NCBI GenBank assembly: GCA_020466095.1
Contig: CM035808.1
Span: 52,001,889 to 52,065,888 of the forward strand
From: Chlorops oryzae
Lineage: Eukaryota > Arthropoda > Insecta > Diptera > Chloropidae
Direction of reading: 5' to 3'
Length of the DNA: 64,000 bases
In this document: in pieces, positions 56,195 through 64,000 of the stretch
How positions within the stretch are numbered: position 1 is the first letter of the stretch
Layout: each line of letters starts with the position of its first letter
Program-made: the position numbers and the translations under genes
The notes under the pieces: model-generated
Told to the model about the DNA's origin: nothing
Databases searched by the model: none
The model's input: only the letters and a program-made list of their open reading frames with translations

Positions 56195-56748
56195 CTCCAC
56201 TGTTGAAACGAGTTTGGAGCTACTTTGAGTCCGTATGGGAGTCTTTTAAATCTATATGAACCACTATTTGTTGAAAAAGATGTTAAATTTCTAGATTTTT
56301 CTTCAAGCTCTATTTGATGAAAACCATCTTTTAGGTCAAGGCATGAAAAAAATTTTGCTCTACCCAATTGATCAAGAATATCATCTATTCTTGGCAAAGG
56401 GAATTTGTCAGCTATTAATTTTTTATTTATTTGACGATAATCAATAACTAGACGCCATCTTTTTTCTTGTGAATTTGGCAATGCTTTTTTCGGGACTAAT
56501 AGTAGCGGACTGTTGTATGCTAAAATTGATGGTTCTACCAATTTATCATCTACCAATTTTTTAACTTGTTTTTCAACTTCTTCTTTATGAGTATGTGGAA
56601 TTCTATAATTTTTAATGTACACTGGTCCCGAATCTATAGTTTTTAGTTTCTGTTTATAAAAATTGTTTGTTGATATTGGTTCAGTATCTAGTCCGAAGAT
56701 GTCGCTATATTCAGAGCAGAGTTTTCTTAGACTATGTTTATATATCAA
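56195..56748 (-). pseudogene. Provirus reverse transcriptase, N-terminal part only
   Basis: YNSPLLLVPKKALPNSQEKRWRLVIDYRQINKKL, FPLPRIDDILDQLG, FFSCLDLKDGFHQIEL and SYRFKRLPYGLKVAPNSFQQ cover RT motifs 1-4. The catalytic YxDD block, connection and RNase H are missing: sequence jumps directly to pre-integrase residues. Confidence 0.88.
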
Positions 56749-56844
56749 AGGGAAATTTTTGGATAATGCTTCTAAAACTTTGTCTTTTCTACCAGAACTT
56801 AAATTTGAATTAATTATATCGTAGTTATTTAAATTTTCAAAAAC

Positions 56845-57447
56845 TCATTTTGGATTATTTATTGTTATATCTTGGTCATTTGTATTTAAGATACGGACAA
56901 ACGGATGTTCTGAATTTACTATTGTGTTAGCTATAATAACTCCTGATTCTAATTCTTGATTTGGTATAAGAAGTTCTTTAAAGTTAGTTGAAATATTAAT
57001 TTTTCTAATTACTTCAGACCTAGCTGGTAAAATAAATTGATTTTTAGCAAAATTAGTGTAAATGGGGATACCTAATTTTTTATAGTTTATTGGGCGCAAA
57101 ATTAACCAGTTTTGATTTTGCATAAAATCTAAGATGCAATTATAGGATTTAATGAAATGAATTCCTATTATTCCATCATAGGGGATTGGGAAATTGATTT
57201 CAACTATATGGTATTTATGAGGAATTGTAATGTTTTCAATAGTCAAGTCTACATTTGCCAATCCAAGTGATTTTACTGTTCCTTGTCCTATTCCACTAAT
57301 GTTAGTGAAATTTGTTTTATCTATTGTAATATTTTCTAAAAGTTTATTGAATTTAAGAATTGAACTTTCTGCACCTGTATCTATTAATAATGTTAAAATT
57401 TGTTTGTTGCATGGTGTAAATAATTTTATAAAAATGCTTTGAATCAA
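56845..57447 (-). pseudogene. Provirus protease region
   Basis: LTLLIDTGAESSILKF carries the DTG active site and IPYDGIIGIHFIKSY the flap-distal GxDxL-like block; 200 residues open. It lies between Gag and RT as in gypsy Pol. A TGA at 56845 interrupts the link to RT. Confidence 0.85.
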
Positions 57448-57479
57448 ATTAAGAATATGAACTTTTAAGTTTTTTAATT

Positions 57480-58603
57480 GCTTAGGGGCTCCGCGGAGTT
57501 TTCCTCCTGGTTATTCGAAGTTGCTAATCTCAAATTTCTGTTGTCATTGTTATTGTTGGCATAACCTCTATTATATCCTCGATTACTCCGTGGATATCGT
57601 TGTGGTGGGTTATTCTGTCTATTTTGTCCATAATTGCATCTGTTATGTCTATTAATTTGACCTCTTCCACGAGAATAACCTCTTGCGTTATTTTATTGAA
57701 TGCCACGCCTATAATTGTTTGCCTGTCTGAATGTTAAAATTGCATTTCCATTTCCTGTCGCTTCCGTTGAACTATTTACGAATTTAGAAACAGCTTCATT
57801 CATATTATTAAATATGCCTGCCTCCATAATTAGTTTAACTCTCTCATTTTTTGAGTTTTTAGCAAGCGCTTTTACTGCAATTTGTGTAGCATATTTTGAG
57901 GCTGTTTCGTTATTAATTCCATCGTTAATGTACGCATTTTCTAAAGATTTTGTTGATTCTTCTATCTCTTTCGTATAATTGTTAGCAGTTTTTTCTTTGT
58001 TGCCTAGCATTTAATATTTTGGCTGTTATTACCTCTACCGACTTTTAATTTTGTTTTTATTAATGTCACGGCCACGGCTTCATGATTTTCCTTTATTACC
58101 TGTACTAGATTAAAAACGTCTAAAAAACTCTGTAAGTTTTCTGCCTTTCCATCAAAGTCAGGGATGAGTCTAGCGGCATTGCTCAAAAATTCTGTTACTG
58201 ATTGTGTCATTTTGAATGGTGTTTTAATAGGTGTTATTATTATTGGTGTGTTATCTTCAGTTTGTCCGTCCGGAAATAATGTTTCTTCTTCAAGTCTAAT
58301 TAAGTCTGTCATTAGTGGAGGTACTACAATGTTAAGGTCTAATCTGTTGCATAAGACTTCTTATTTTGTCTTAATGCTTTAAGTTATATTTTCAGAAATA
58401 CGTCTGTGTTCAATTGAGATTGTTCCCGCAAATGGTTTTAATAACTGTGATATTTTATTATGTGAATTTACTAAAATGATTATATGTTTTCTTTGCGTTT
58501 CTTTTGATGGCAAATTTGCTTTATTCAAACGTTTGTATGATTTTTCAAAAATTTCTTTTGTTTGAGTTATTTCAGAAAGCAAATCTTCCCATTTGGACGT
58601 CAT
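57480..58603 (-). pseudogene. Provirus Gag
   Basis: Spread over frames 58603-58379 (coiled N-terminal region, KRLNKANLPSKETQRKHI), 58312-58004 (FLSNAARLIPDFDGKAENLQSFLDVFNLV, the Gag core) and 58010-57693 (IEESTKSLENAYINDG...AVKALAKN). After these comes an Arg/Asn/Gly-rich tail (57690-57520) in place of zinc knuckles. Frame breaks near 58320, 58010 and 57700. An RG/N-rich C-terminus would supply RNA binding. Confidence 0.8.
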
Positions 58604-58606
58604 GGG

Positions 58607-58840
58607 TTAAACATTACTTGAAATTGCGTATTTTTTCTTTAAACTTTTATGAAAAATTTTATACAAAGAATAGCAGAAGTTATTTACCACAATTATTGTG
58701 CATATGAACATGCAAATTAGAATATCTAAATTCTCAATAGTGGTTGGTGTAATTTTTATTTCGTTAATAATTTCACCCGTATTTTCGGTATTTTTATTTG
58801 TGTGCAACATGTTTGAAAGAATTGAAATTGCTTTATTCAT
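58607..58840 (-). CDS. Small membrane protein ORF upstream of provirus Gag
   Basis: 77 residues, MNKAISILSNMLHTNKN..., with one clear membrane span (NLDILICMFICTIIVVNNFCY, about residues 38-58) and a basic tail (KIFHKSLKKKY). It ends four bases before the Gag start at 58603. I do not know a function. 412/mdg1-group leaders are known to carry short ORFs. The frame is intact in an otherwise damaged provirus. Confidence 0.5.
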   Translation of the reverse strand: MNKAISILSNMLHTNKNTENTGEIINEIKITPTTIENLDILICMFICTIIVVNNFCYSLYKIFHKSLKKKYAISSNV

Positions 58841-59179
58841 ATATTGGATAAAAAGAAAAAAAAATTTAATGACAGCTTTTCATCACCAAACTTTGTTTCT
58901 CTTATTCCATTCTTCAAAACTTTTCTTGTTTGCCTTTATATAAAAATTTTTTTTTTGTTTTTTTTTTTTTTTTTATTGCAACTTTTTGTTTATATTTTAA
59001 TTTAAAGTGATTTTGATATTTTTTTTTTTCAATTTTTAAGATATTCCTGAATTCAAGGAAAGAATGAACTATAAAAGAAATTTAAAATGTTTTTTTTTTT
59101 TTTTTTTTTTTTTGTACCTCGTTGGGGTGACCGCGAAATTCGCGTCTTGCCACTTCCAACGTAACCTCGTGGCAATGTG

Positions 59180-59491
59180 CTATTTAGCACTCTTGCTTTC
59201 CAGCTGAGCCTCCAGTTCGAAAATCTTCCTACAGTTCTCCCTTTGTATATTGATGTTTGGGGTGCACTCTGCCTGTCTGATAAGTGCCGCTCGCAGTCTT
59301 CTCAGTTTATTTTGGATGCCTCCTCGCCTTGTTGGTTTCTTTAACTCCGGGACTTTTGTCAGCTTTACTTCATCCTTGGTGTTGATTTTTAGATTCCTTC
59401 TCGCCTTATATTCTTCTAAGGTAATAGGACGGGGACCTGCCGTCGGGTCGATTTCCAACGCCTTTATAAGTTGTGGATTCATATGCACCAA
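59180..59491 (-). CDS. Leader ORF of the provirus (103 residues, basic)
   Basis: MVHMNPQLIKALEIDPTAGP...; the middle holds KKPTRRGGIQNKLRRLRAAL, highly basic, then IQRENCRKIFELEAQLE, probably helical. No enzyme motif. It lies in the leader with the smaller ORF at 59553-59750. Its unknown role could be RNA binding; this is inferred only from charge. Confidence 0.45.
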   Translation of the reverse strand: MVHMNPQLIKALEIDPTAGPRPITLEEYKARRNLKINTKDEVKLTKVPELKKPTRRGGIQNKLRRLRAALIRQAECTPNINIQRENCRKIFELEAQLESKSAK

Positions 59492-59552
59492 ATTTTTATG
59501 TATGGCCTGATCTGGTGTTACTGCCCCATTATTAATGCCAGCCTATAGTGTA

Positions 59553-59750
59553 TTAAAGCCGGTTTTTGTTTTTGGTGTTTTGGACGGTTCCTTCTTCTTC
59601 GTGGAGCCCGTAAAAAATTTTTATTGCAGCCAGGGCTAGTCCTTTTTTTGCTTGCTGAGCCCGTGATGATTTATTATTCTGCAACTCGCAGTTTTTGTTG
59701 TTTTTATGCTTCCCTCGTATACTTTTAAAGGTATCAGGCAGGATCGCCAT
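59553..59750 (-). CDS. Short leader ORF next to the PBS (65 residues)
   Basis: MAILPDTFKSIRGKHKNNKNC...; starts at the LTR/PBS border (ATG shares the LTR's last bases) and is lysine/asparagine-rich. It may be the first part of the same leader protein as 59180-59491 separated by a frame break. Coding status is uncertain. Confidence 0.35.
   Translation of the reverse strand: MAILPDTFKSIRGKHKNNKNCELQNNKSSRAQQAKKGLALAAIKIFYGLHEEEGTVQNTKNKNRL
59735..59749 (-). other. Provirus primer-binding site
   Basis: The minus strand reads TGGCGATCCTGCC directly after the 5' LTR end (ATTTCA). TGGCGA starts are common PBSs in this group; the exact tRNA is not assigned. Confidence 0.7.
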
Positions 59751-60264
59751 GAAATAGAATTGAACAGAATATTCTTTTTCTGTGTCTAAAATCTGACTGA
59801 CTCTTTATTGAAAATTGAAAGGTATTTATACTATTTTACAGTTCAATTCTTAAGACTAAAAATGCTTTTGCATTCATAACTTAAATATTTTATTATTGTG
59901 ACAATTGATAAAGGCAAATTAAATATGATACAAAATCGAAGATCTCAAATGTCTCCCAATATCCAAGCCATGCATTGCACTTTCCAAATGCACATTTAGC
60001 ACTTGTCGGCGTTCAGCCTTGAACTCGAATAAACTATGGAATTAGTACAACAACAACATAACGCATATTGTGAGCGCGTGCAACTTAAACGAAAAGGTTT
60101 CTTATTGCGCTTTGAAATGTACATAAAGCGAGTGTGCATGTTTGATTCTTTATTCGTGTTGTTCTTATGTATGCATTTGGCCTGCGTGGATGTTGAGTGC
60201 ATGTTGAGCTACATTTGTTGATGTGCATGTTTGGTTTTTGTAACACTTTGTTAATCACACTACA
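59750..60264 (-). repeat. 5' LTR of the 412/mdg1-like provirus
   Basis: 515 bp, TG...CA; partner of 54441-54955. Right flank CTGG. Confidence 0.92.
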
Positions 60265-60358
60265 CTGGCTTCACTTGTCCAAACAACAAAATACGACAGA
60301 AATGTCAATTGGGAAAATTTGTGATCGAAAAGTTTTTCAAATGTGTAACCATGAACTA

Positions 60359-60606
60359 GTGGCTCTGGGATAGCGTAGGGGATGCGTGCTATGCTCTTGA
60401 TCCCAGGGTCCGAGGTTCGATTCCCGGCACAGGCGAAACGGAGTGTAATGTTCCAAGCCGAGCACTGGTTTTTCAAAAATCGCATGTTAGGGGCACACTA
60501 CATAAAAAGACATACACACGCACAAACACAAGAAAAAACTAATTGTGGTATCACAATGGGCCGATAAACGGCCTAAGTGGCATCCACTTCAACCAACCAA
60601 CCAACC
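60359..60606 (+). mobile_element. tRNA-derived SINE with (CAAC)n tail
   Basis: Flanked by a perfect 12-bp duplication AACCATGAACTA (60347-60358 and 60607-60618). The head has an A-box-like GGATAGCGTAGGGG and a B box GAGGTTCGATTCCC (60412-60424); the body ends in AACCAACCAACC. This is the hallmark of a pol III-transcribed SINE mobilised by a LINE; a 12-bp TSD fits L1/Jockey-type machinery. Confidence 0.88.
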
Positions 60607-60689
60607 AACCATGAACTAAAAATTTTTGCAATTAGCTCCAAAAATTGCGGGTTTTTTTTTATTAGGAAAATTTTTTTTTAAAACATTTT

Positions 60690-61183
60690 CCAGTGACAGA
60701 AACTAGTCATATCTGACTAACGATCTGTTTACAATGCACAAATATATTAAAGTTTACATTTCAATATATAATTGATTTTGAGCTGCCAATTCATGTGGTT
60801 TGATGCGCTGCAGTCTTCTTCGTAGACCGCTTACGTTTTGCAGACGGGAGGCTTCTGAGTTACAATGTTGGCGTGCCCTGCACTGATGAGCTTCAGCCAA
60901 ATTAGCGATTTGCATTTTTACAGCTGGCACGTTAAGGTCGCGGTGAAGATCGTTATTTCTTATGTACCAAGGAGCATTTACAATATTGCGAAGCACTTTA
61001 TTTTGAAAGCGTTACATCTATATTACTTTTTTTAGTACAGCCCCAAAGCTGCGCTCCGTACATCCGGATAGGTTTCAGCACTCGATTTTATCAAAGTAAT
61101 TTGCAGTGGTTAGAAAGAAATGAACTTCTACGCATGAGCCATTGCGCAACTTAATATCAAGCTCTACTTTTTTGGTTTTTACG
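60690..61183 (-). pseudogene. Jockey-clade LINE C-terminal fragment
   Basis: The minus strand: HVKTKKVELDIKL (61183 inward), LLKPIRMYGAQLWGC (61080), MLRNIVNAPWYIRNNDLHRDLNVPA (60996-60920) and LRRRLQRIKPHELA. T-rich sequence at 60651-60680 (A-rich on the coding strand) probably marks its 3' end. Upstream protein continues at 63418, beyond an insertion. Confidence 0.8.
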
Positions 61184-61189
61184 TGTAAT

Positions 61190-61265
61190 TGAATTCTCCC
61201 AATTACAATTACAAGTAATTGTAATTGAGTGTGTAATCAATTACATGAAAGTAATTGAAGCATAT
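61190..61265. repeat. Left CAATTAC/GTAATTG block
   Basis: Several overlapping copies of CAATTAC and GTAATTG in palindromic arrangement; the same motif dominates 63190-63415. Confidence 0.85.
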
Positions 61266-61341
61266 ATAGTAATAATTACATTTTTGAAGTATTGGAAAAT
61301 ATTCAAATATTTAAGTTACGGTTTTGAATTGGGATTGTAAA

Positions 61342-61415
61342 GTGAGTCAGTGGCTTGGAGTTAGAATGCTTAACTGACACGCGATGGGACCCGGTTCGAT
61401 TCCTGGCAGGTGTGG
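61342..61415 (+). repeat. tRNA-like SINE head
   Basis: A-box region GTGGCTTGGAGTTAGAATG and B box GGTTCGATTCC (61393-61403), followed by a T-rich stretch. No CCA and no full cloverleaf is evident, so a SINE head or tRNA pseudogene rather than a working tRNA. Confidence 0.6.
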
Positions 61416-61582
61416 TTTTTTTTTTTACTTTTCAAATTCAGCACAGGATTCGGGTAGGGCCCAAATCAGGAGGGGCAGGCAGGAAAAGTGCCCAAAGCTA
61501 CACATGCAGTTCGATTAAAGAAAAAACTGAAATTTTCATAGTAACGGGTGGTTATTATAATATTTTGAAGTTGACAATACAA

Positions 61583-61652
61583 GGCCGTCGGTGGTGTAGG
61601 GGGTAGTGTGCTTGATTTGTAATCCAATCGATGAGGGTTCGATTCCCCACAA
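61583..61652 (+). repeat. tRNA-like SINE head (anticodon-loop TTTGTAA)
   Basis: GTGGTGTAGGGGGTAGTG (A box) and GGGTTCGATTCC (B box, 61635-61646), 70 bp in all. The loop CTTGATTTGTAATC could present TGT. Lacks convincing acceptor-stem pairing. Confidence 0.6.
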
Positions 61653-61762
61653 AGAAAGAGTTTTTTTTACTCTCAAAGGCAAAATGAGCTATTTGCCTCA
61701 AAGCAGAGCCATGCGAGACAAATTGGCTCCTGGTCAAAAATCCATTAATTATAACGTTATAT

Positions 61763-63000
61763 CACTAATCAAATAATATATAGATGTCTCACGCCGAACA
61801 AAAATTTGGTCGCTAGCGATACTAAGCTCTGGCTCCCAGCGAAAGAAATCTAGCAATCGGAAAAATTCGGGTTTTATACTTTTGCATTCGCGAAGCACCA
61901 GAAACGATTCAGTATGAAACTGAATTCGAAACAGTGCTGAGCTATGTCCTTTTGCCTTTTTTTTATATTTTTTGTTGTTCTTGTTGCGACGTTATACATA
62001 TGTATGTATTTGTGTATGAATCTGTTCATGCTAGAAACCAAAAATTTGAAAATTTCAATTTGGGCTTCATGCGTATATGAGAAATTTTGAAGTTGCCCTG
62101 CAGTAAATGTACTCGTCACCAGGTACCAGTAACCAACTGTACCCGTGCCATTATATTCCCCTCTTGATATTTTGTATGATCGTATTTGCGAGAAGACATC
62201 AGTTGATGCTGAAACTGGTTATGCAATAGAGACAACGAGTCCAATTAAAATAACAATTACTTGTACACTTGCTTAAGTATGAAGAAGACGGCTTTGTGGC
62301 ATAGTGGATAGTGTGTGCACTCATTACCCATAGGTTCGAGTTCGAATCCCCGCGCAGGCGAGAAAAAGAAGGGGAAATTTTAATATTCAACCAAGCAAAT
62401 TTTTTAAAAGAACAAAGTGTTCTACGCCTAAAGATAAGAAAACAATTTACGTGACTTTTAAAAATTCCTGCAATTTAGACTTCGAAACCTTTTTTATAAT
62501 TGTTCGCGAAAAATTTTTTTCAAAGCCGTTAGTTTTTTATATATTAACTACTAAATACTAACGGTAAAAAATATTTATGCTCTCGCATATACATTCGCTC
62601 ATACAAAATATCAAGAGGAGAATGTAGTGGTCACTAGCACCTGGTGACGAGTACATTTACTGCAGGGCAACTTCAAAATTTCTCATTTCCGCATGAAGCC
62701 CAAATTGAAATTTTCAAATTTTTGGTTTCTAGCATGAACAGATTCATACACAAATACATACATATGTATAACGTCGCAACAAAAACAACAAAAAATATAA
62801 AAAAAAGGCAAAAGGACATAGCTCAGCACTGTTTCGAATTCAGTTTCATACTGAATCGTTTCTGGTGCTTCGCGAATGCAAAAGTATAAAACCCGAATTT
62901 TTCCGATTGCTAGATTTCTTTCGCTGGGAGCCAGAGCTCAGTATCGCTAGCGACCAAATTTTTGTTCGGCGTGAGACATCTATATATTATTTGATTAGTG
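61763..63000. mobile_element. Foldback DNA element with ~430-bp TIRs and 7-bp TSD
   Basis: CACTAATCAAATAATATATA begins at 61763; its inverse complement ends at 63000. GTTATAT flanks both sides (61756-61762 and 63001-63007). Arms span about 61763-62195 and 62575-63000 with only scattered mismatches. The loop (62200-62575) contains a tRNA-like head. The ORFs on each arm are mirror images of each other and not genes. The CA end and 7-bp TSD recall the element at 32422-33468. Confidence 0.9.
62289..62360 (+). repeat. tRNA-like SINE head inside the foldback loop
   Basis: TTTGTGGCATAGTGGATAGTG (A box region) and GAGTTCGAATCCC (B box, 62338-62350), followed by AAAAAGAAGGGG. It sits wholly within the single-stranded loop of the foldback element. 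Confidence 0.65.
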
Positions 63001-63189
63001 GTTATATGCATATTTTTGTTCAGCTTGGAGTCCCCTCCATACGGATGGAGCCTATTTTTCCTTTTTGGCTTCAGCGGTGCCTCAATGATCAGTCGTAGGT
63101 TGACGGATCTTAGGTTTCCCCATGGACCTACTGACTCAATGTCATATCCACAGTTATTATACTTATTAATTGATGCATGTGTATATATC

Positions 63190-63415
63190 TAAGTAATTTT
63201 TTTATAACTAGAATTACAAATTGTAATTGAAGTTTTTTCAATTACAAATTGTAATTGTAATTGAAGATTTTTCCATTACAATTACTCGTAATTGTAATTG
63301 AAAAGTCTTCAATTACAATTACAATTTGTAATTGTAATTGAAATTTTTTCAATTATAATTACTTGTAATTGTAATTTAAGTTTTTCAATTACAATTACAA
63401 GTAATTGTAATCGAC
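63190..63415. repeat. Right CAATTAC/GTAATTG palindromic block
   Basis: At least eight copies of ATTACAATTAC or its inverse in ~225 bp, separated by TTTTTC- or GAAGATTTTT-like spacers. It could fold back with 61190-61265. Confidence 0.9.
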
Positions 63416-63417
63416 TG

Positions 63418-64000
63418 CCCAGGTCTGGCATCAAGTATCATGCCTAGGTACTTGGCATTGTTTGAGTATGGTACTCGATTTCCTAATATTTAAATTGGAA
63501 AGTGTGTTAGTTTTTATTTGTAAAATGTATGTGTAGTGACTTAGTGTTATTTTAAGATATTTTCCATTTCGTTGTCCAGTATACCATTTCATTGACAGCG
63601 TTCTGGAGCAATTTCGTGGACTCGATTTCAGTGTCAGCAACAGTGAGAATAGCCGAGTCATCAGCAAACGTGGCTATGACAGAATAAGCCGGCATAGGGA
63701 TATCAGACGGTAGAACACATACAATATAGGACCTAATATACTACCTGGAGGCACACCAGCGTTGATCGGCTTTAGCTCGGAGTAATAATTTTCATCTTTG
63801 ACAAGGAAGAAACGCGCAGTTAGGTACCACTTCAGGATGTTACAAAATTCATTTGGAAGAAAACAACTTAATTACTTGTTCAGAACTTCGAGCCAAACCT
63901 TATCAAAGGTTATTCTGTGTATTTGTTCAACGGTTGAATGTTTTTCTCTAAACCCAAATAATTGGGATGGGATAAGATTGTGTGTCTCGATGATTGGTTT
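63418..64000 (-). pseudogene. Jockey-clade LINE reverse transcriptase fragment
   Basis: The minus strand from 64000: LIPSQLFGFREKHSTVEQI, LSCFLPNEFC, ELKPINAGVPPGSILGP (RT domain with PQGxxLGP-like turn) and AKYLGMILDARP at 63440, spread over frames with stops. Continuous with 61183-60690 once the insertion is removed. The FADD-equivalent region (near 63660) reads as FADDSAILTVADTEIE in one frame. Confidence 0.8.

Larger units (their letters stand above)
54441..60264 (-). mobile_element. 412/mdg1-like LTR retrotransposon provirus with internal deletion
   Basis: Two 515-bp LTRs (54441-54955 and 59750-60264) with TG...CA ends, flanked by CTGG on both sides (54437-54440 and 60265-60268). The minus strand gives, right to left: 5' LTR, PBS, leader ORFs, Gag, protease, partial RT, integrase, polypurine tract, 3' LTR. 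I count roughly seven LTR differences by eye (~1.5%), so it is among the younger insertions. The second half of RT and all of RNase H are deleted at about 56195. No env is seen. Confidence 0.93.
61184..63417. mobile_element. 2.2-kb composite insertion in the Jockey LINE, bounded by ATTACAATTAC blocks
   Basis: The LINE breaks at HVKTKK (61183) and DARP (63418). Both inner edges are palindromic TAATTG/CAATTA repeats. The right end, read on the minus strand, is CAGACCTGGGCAG followed by ATTACAATTAC motifs, like some hAT termini; the left end lacks a matching CAG end and is probably truncated. Inside are two tRNA-like heads and a complete foldback element. Confidence 0.5.

Noticed and set aside
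61583..61652. Functional tRNA gene
   Set aside because: A and B boxes are present but acceptor-stem pairing is not convincing; it fits a SINE head or tRNA relic better.
61874..62889. Two near-identical 81-aa ORFs (MTSTFTAGQLQNFS...) on opposite strands
   Set aside because: They mirror each other on the arms of the foldback element; no independent coding evidence.

Overview
The window looks like a large, transposon-saturated intronic stretch of a higher-dipteran (fly) genome; a tephritid-like fly is my guess. Only one host exon is recognisable: 52521-52837 (+) encodes part of the SK (KCNN-type, calcium-activated) potassium channel, with clean AG/GT splice sites. Everything else I can interpret is transposable-element DNA, mostly decayed and inserted element within element. 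There are no bacterial features, operons or CRISPR arrays.

Left part (1-13.4 kb). A decayed gene of an unnamed transposase-like family (1-1355, -) is followed by a candidate terminal-inverted-repeat (TIR) element with a recurring TGTAGCGTGCGA motif (1376-3066) and a DINE-1/Helentron-like element (~3090-4475). A plus-strand Ty3/gypsy element (gypsy A) starts at 4481. Its reverse transcriptase (RT) is split at an AATGA target-site duplication (TSD) by a minus-strand gypsy (gypsy M, 7382-18160), which itself carries a piggyBac-like element (10271-12211) and a LINE.

Centre (13408-30478). An 8.5-kb block is present twice, head to tail. It holds the LINE, the 5' end of gypsy M, the second half of gypsy A's RT and integrase, and the unnamed transposon Y. 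By eye the copies are identical except for one ~0.6-kb patch in the LINE.

Right-centre (30.5-41.6 kb). Two Jockey-clade LINEs are interrupted by a TIR element with a 7-bp TSD (32422-33468), a DINE-like element with a 101-bp minisatellite, a Transib with CACTATG ends and a CGATG TSD (37424-39821), and a non-autonomous hAT (39971-40791).

41.6-52.4 kb. This part holds a Ulp1-type protease remnant, an endogenous-retrovirus env remnant, an orphan 147-aa ORF, and a BEL/Pao element interrupted by a solo LTR. The solo LTR contains a hAT, which contains a hAT MITE.

52.5-64 kb. After the SK exon comes a 412/mdg1-like provirus (54441-60264, -) with ~1.5% LTR divergence, CTGG TSDs, and an internal deletion of the second half of RT plus RNase H. 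It is followed by a tRNA-derived SINE, three more tRNA-like heads, a 1.24-kb foldback element, ATTACAATTAC palindromic blocks and pieces of another Jockey LINE. Relative insertion order can be read directly from nesting and TSDs.
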